In this document: positions 63,418-64,000 of the stretch, piece by piece
Layout of the letters: each line of letters opens with the position of its first letter
Numbering within the stretch: position 1 is the first letter of the stretch
Assembly: GCF_900110025.1 (NCBI RefSeq)
Contig: NZ_FOCE01000013.1
Span: 20,848-84,847, forward strand
DNA length: 64,000 bases
Reading direction: 5' to 3'
DNA from: Gemmobacter aquatilis
GTDB lineage: Bacteria; Pseudomonadota; Alphaproteobacteria; Rhodobacterales; Rhodobacteraceae
Notes under the pieces: generated by a model
Told to the model about the DNA's origin: nothing
Database searches by the model: none
Seen by the model: the letters and a program-made list of their open reading frames with translations, nothing else
Made by a program: the position numbers and the translations under genes

Positions 63418-64000
63418 ATGTCGAATGCGGCCCAAAATCTCCCTGATGATCCAGCGCTCCTGAAGGCGCTGATTGCGGCTTTGCAGGCGGAAAACGCGAA
63501 GATCTCGGCCACCTTGCGTGCCCATGACCAGTTGATCCAGACCCTGCGGCTGCGCATCGCCAAGCTGAAGAAGCAGGTCTTCGGCCAGTCCTCGGAAAAG
63601 ATCGAACGCGAGATCGAACAGCTGGAACTGGCGCTGGAGGATCTGCTGATCGCCTCGGCTGAAAGCGAGACGACGGTTCCGGAGGGCGCCCCCTGAGCTG
63701 CCGCGGCTGATGAAGATACTGCCGACCGTCTATCGCGCCGTCGTCCCCGGGTCTCGGACAGCACGCCGCGCGAGCGGCAGGAGTTGGATCCCGGCAGCTG
63801 CTGCCCCGATTGCGGTGGTGATCTGCGTGTGGTGGGCGAAGATGTCAGCGAGATGCTGGACCTGATCGCGGCGCAGCTGAAGGTCGTCCAGATCGCCCGG
63901 CTGAAGAAATCCTGTCGCCGCTGCGAACGCATGGTGCATGTGCCCGCCCCAAGCCGACCGATCCCCGGCAGCATGGCCGGTGCGGGCCTGCTGGCGCATA
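63418..64000 (+). pseudogene. tnpC: IS66 TnpC transposase with internal stop (partial)
   Basis: From ATG 63418 the frame reads the TnpC coiled-coil and HTH region (ALIAALQAENAKISATLRAH, LKKQVFGQSSEKIEREIEQL) and reaches TGA at 63694-63696 after VPEGAP. The same frame then continues with LDPGSCCPDCGGDLRVVGED (zinc-finger) and LKKSCRRCERMVHVPAPSRP to the window end. It is a nonsense mutation rather than a frameshift, which would inactivate this copy unless read through. The DDE domain lies beyond the window. Confidence 0.8.

Larger units (their letters stand above)
62528..64000 (+). mobile_element. IS66-family element, left end and three genes (runs off window)
   Basis: The left terminus is placed at GTAACCGCCCGGT (62528), which fits the GTAA start of IS66 ends. 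The gene order tnpA, tnpB, tnpC follows. The right end lies outside the window. A perfect 16-bp palindrome (ACGTCGTTAACGACGT, 62592-62607) sits 20 bases before tnpA. It may have truncated the repC gene next to it. Confidence 0.8.

Overview
The window looks like a GC-rich alphaproteobacterium of the Rhodobacterales type (Rhodobacter/Paracoccus-like). Grounds are the strong G/C bias at third codon positions, tightly overlapping ATGA/GTGA operons, the gene families present and a RepABC-type repC remnant. This is inferred from the sequence alone, without a database search. Apart from four insertion-sequence-rich patches, the window is almost entirely catabolic operons with their transporters and regulators.

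Layout: (1) 1-5.5 kb: end of a flavin reductase, then an overlapping trio of aldehyde dehydrogenase, a FadB/J-type bifunctional beta-oxidation protein and a PcaF-like thiolase. (2) 5.6-14.8 kb: a butanediol-dehydrogenase-like alcohol dehydrogenase, divergent from an acyl-CoA dehydrogenase and an AcoR-like regulator, facing a four-gene sugar-type ABC importer; two promoters carry an identical 19-bp site. (3) 15.1-19.9 kb: catechol ortho-cleavage genes (enol-lactonase, frameshifted CatR-like LysR, frameshifted GST, catB, catA) with ATAC-N7-GTAT operators. (4) 20-30 kb: a tautomerase cut by a deleted IS5-type element, then an acetoin-dehydrogenase-like cluster. It has E1 alpha and beta, an E2 split into separate lipoyl and catalytic proteins, a lipoate ligase, a lipoyl synthase, a GMC oxidoreductase with its Tat-exported partner, and a second AcoR-like regulator.

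(5) 30.4-52 kb: the most interesting part. A complete histidine-utilisation set (hutC, F, I, H, G, U, D) carries a CaiB-type CoA-transferase and an acyl-CoA dehydrogenase between hutG and hutU. It is preceded by an oligopeptide-type ABC importer, a Rieske oxygenase with its reductase, and an operon of a periplasmic binding protein, a D-2-hydroxyacid dehydrogenase and a HisC-like aminotransferase. Four promoters in this stretch share an ATTATG-N6-CATAAT-like dyad. My working model is one regulon that funnels imidazole compounds (imidazolelactate, imidazolepyruvate, imidazolepropionate, histidine, perhaps N-methylated forms) into urocanate and then through the hut pathway.

(6) 52-54.5 kb: a graveyard of IS481- and IS3-type remnants and truncated XRE and AraC regulators. 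(7) 54.5-60.5 kb: a MYG1-like hydrolase, a Lon-family protease divergent from a beta-CASP metallo-hydrolase, and a DUF2478 protein. (8) 60.5-64 kb: a doubly frameshifted moeA, a C-terminal repC fragment, and an IS66-type element that runs off the end with a stop codon inside tnpC.

No rRNA, tRNA or CRISPR was recognised. At least four apparent single-base frameshifts (catR, GST, two in moeA) are either real decay or assembly errors.
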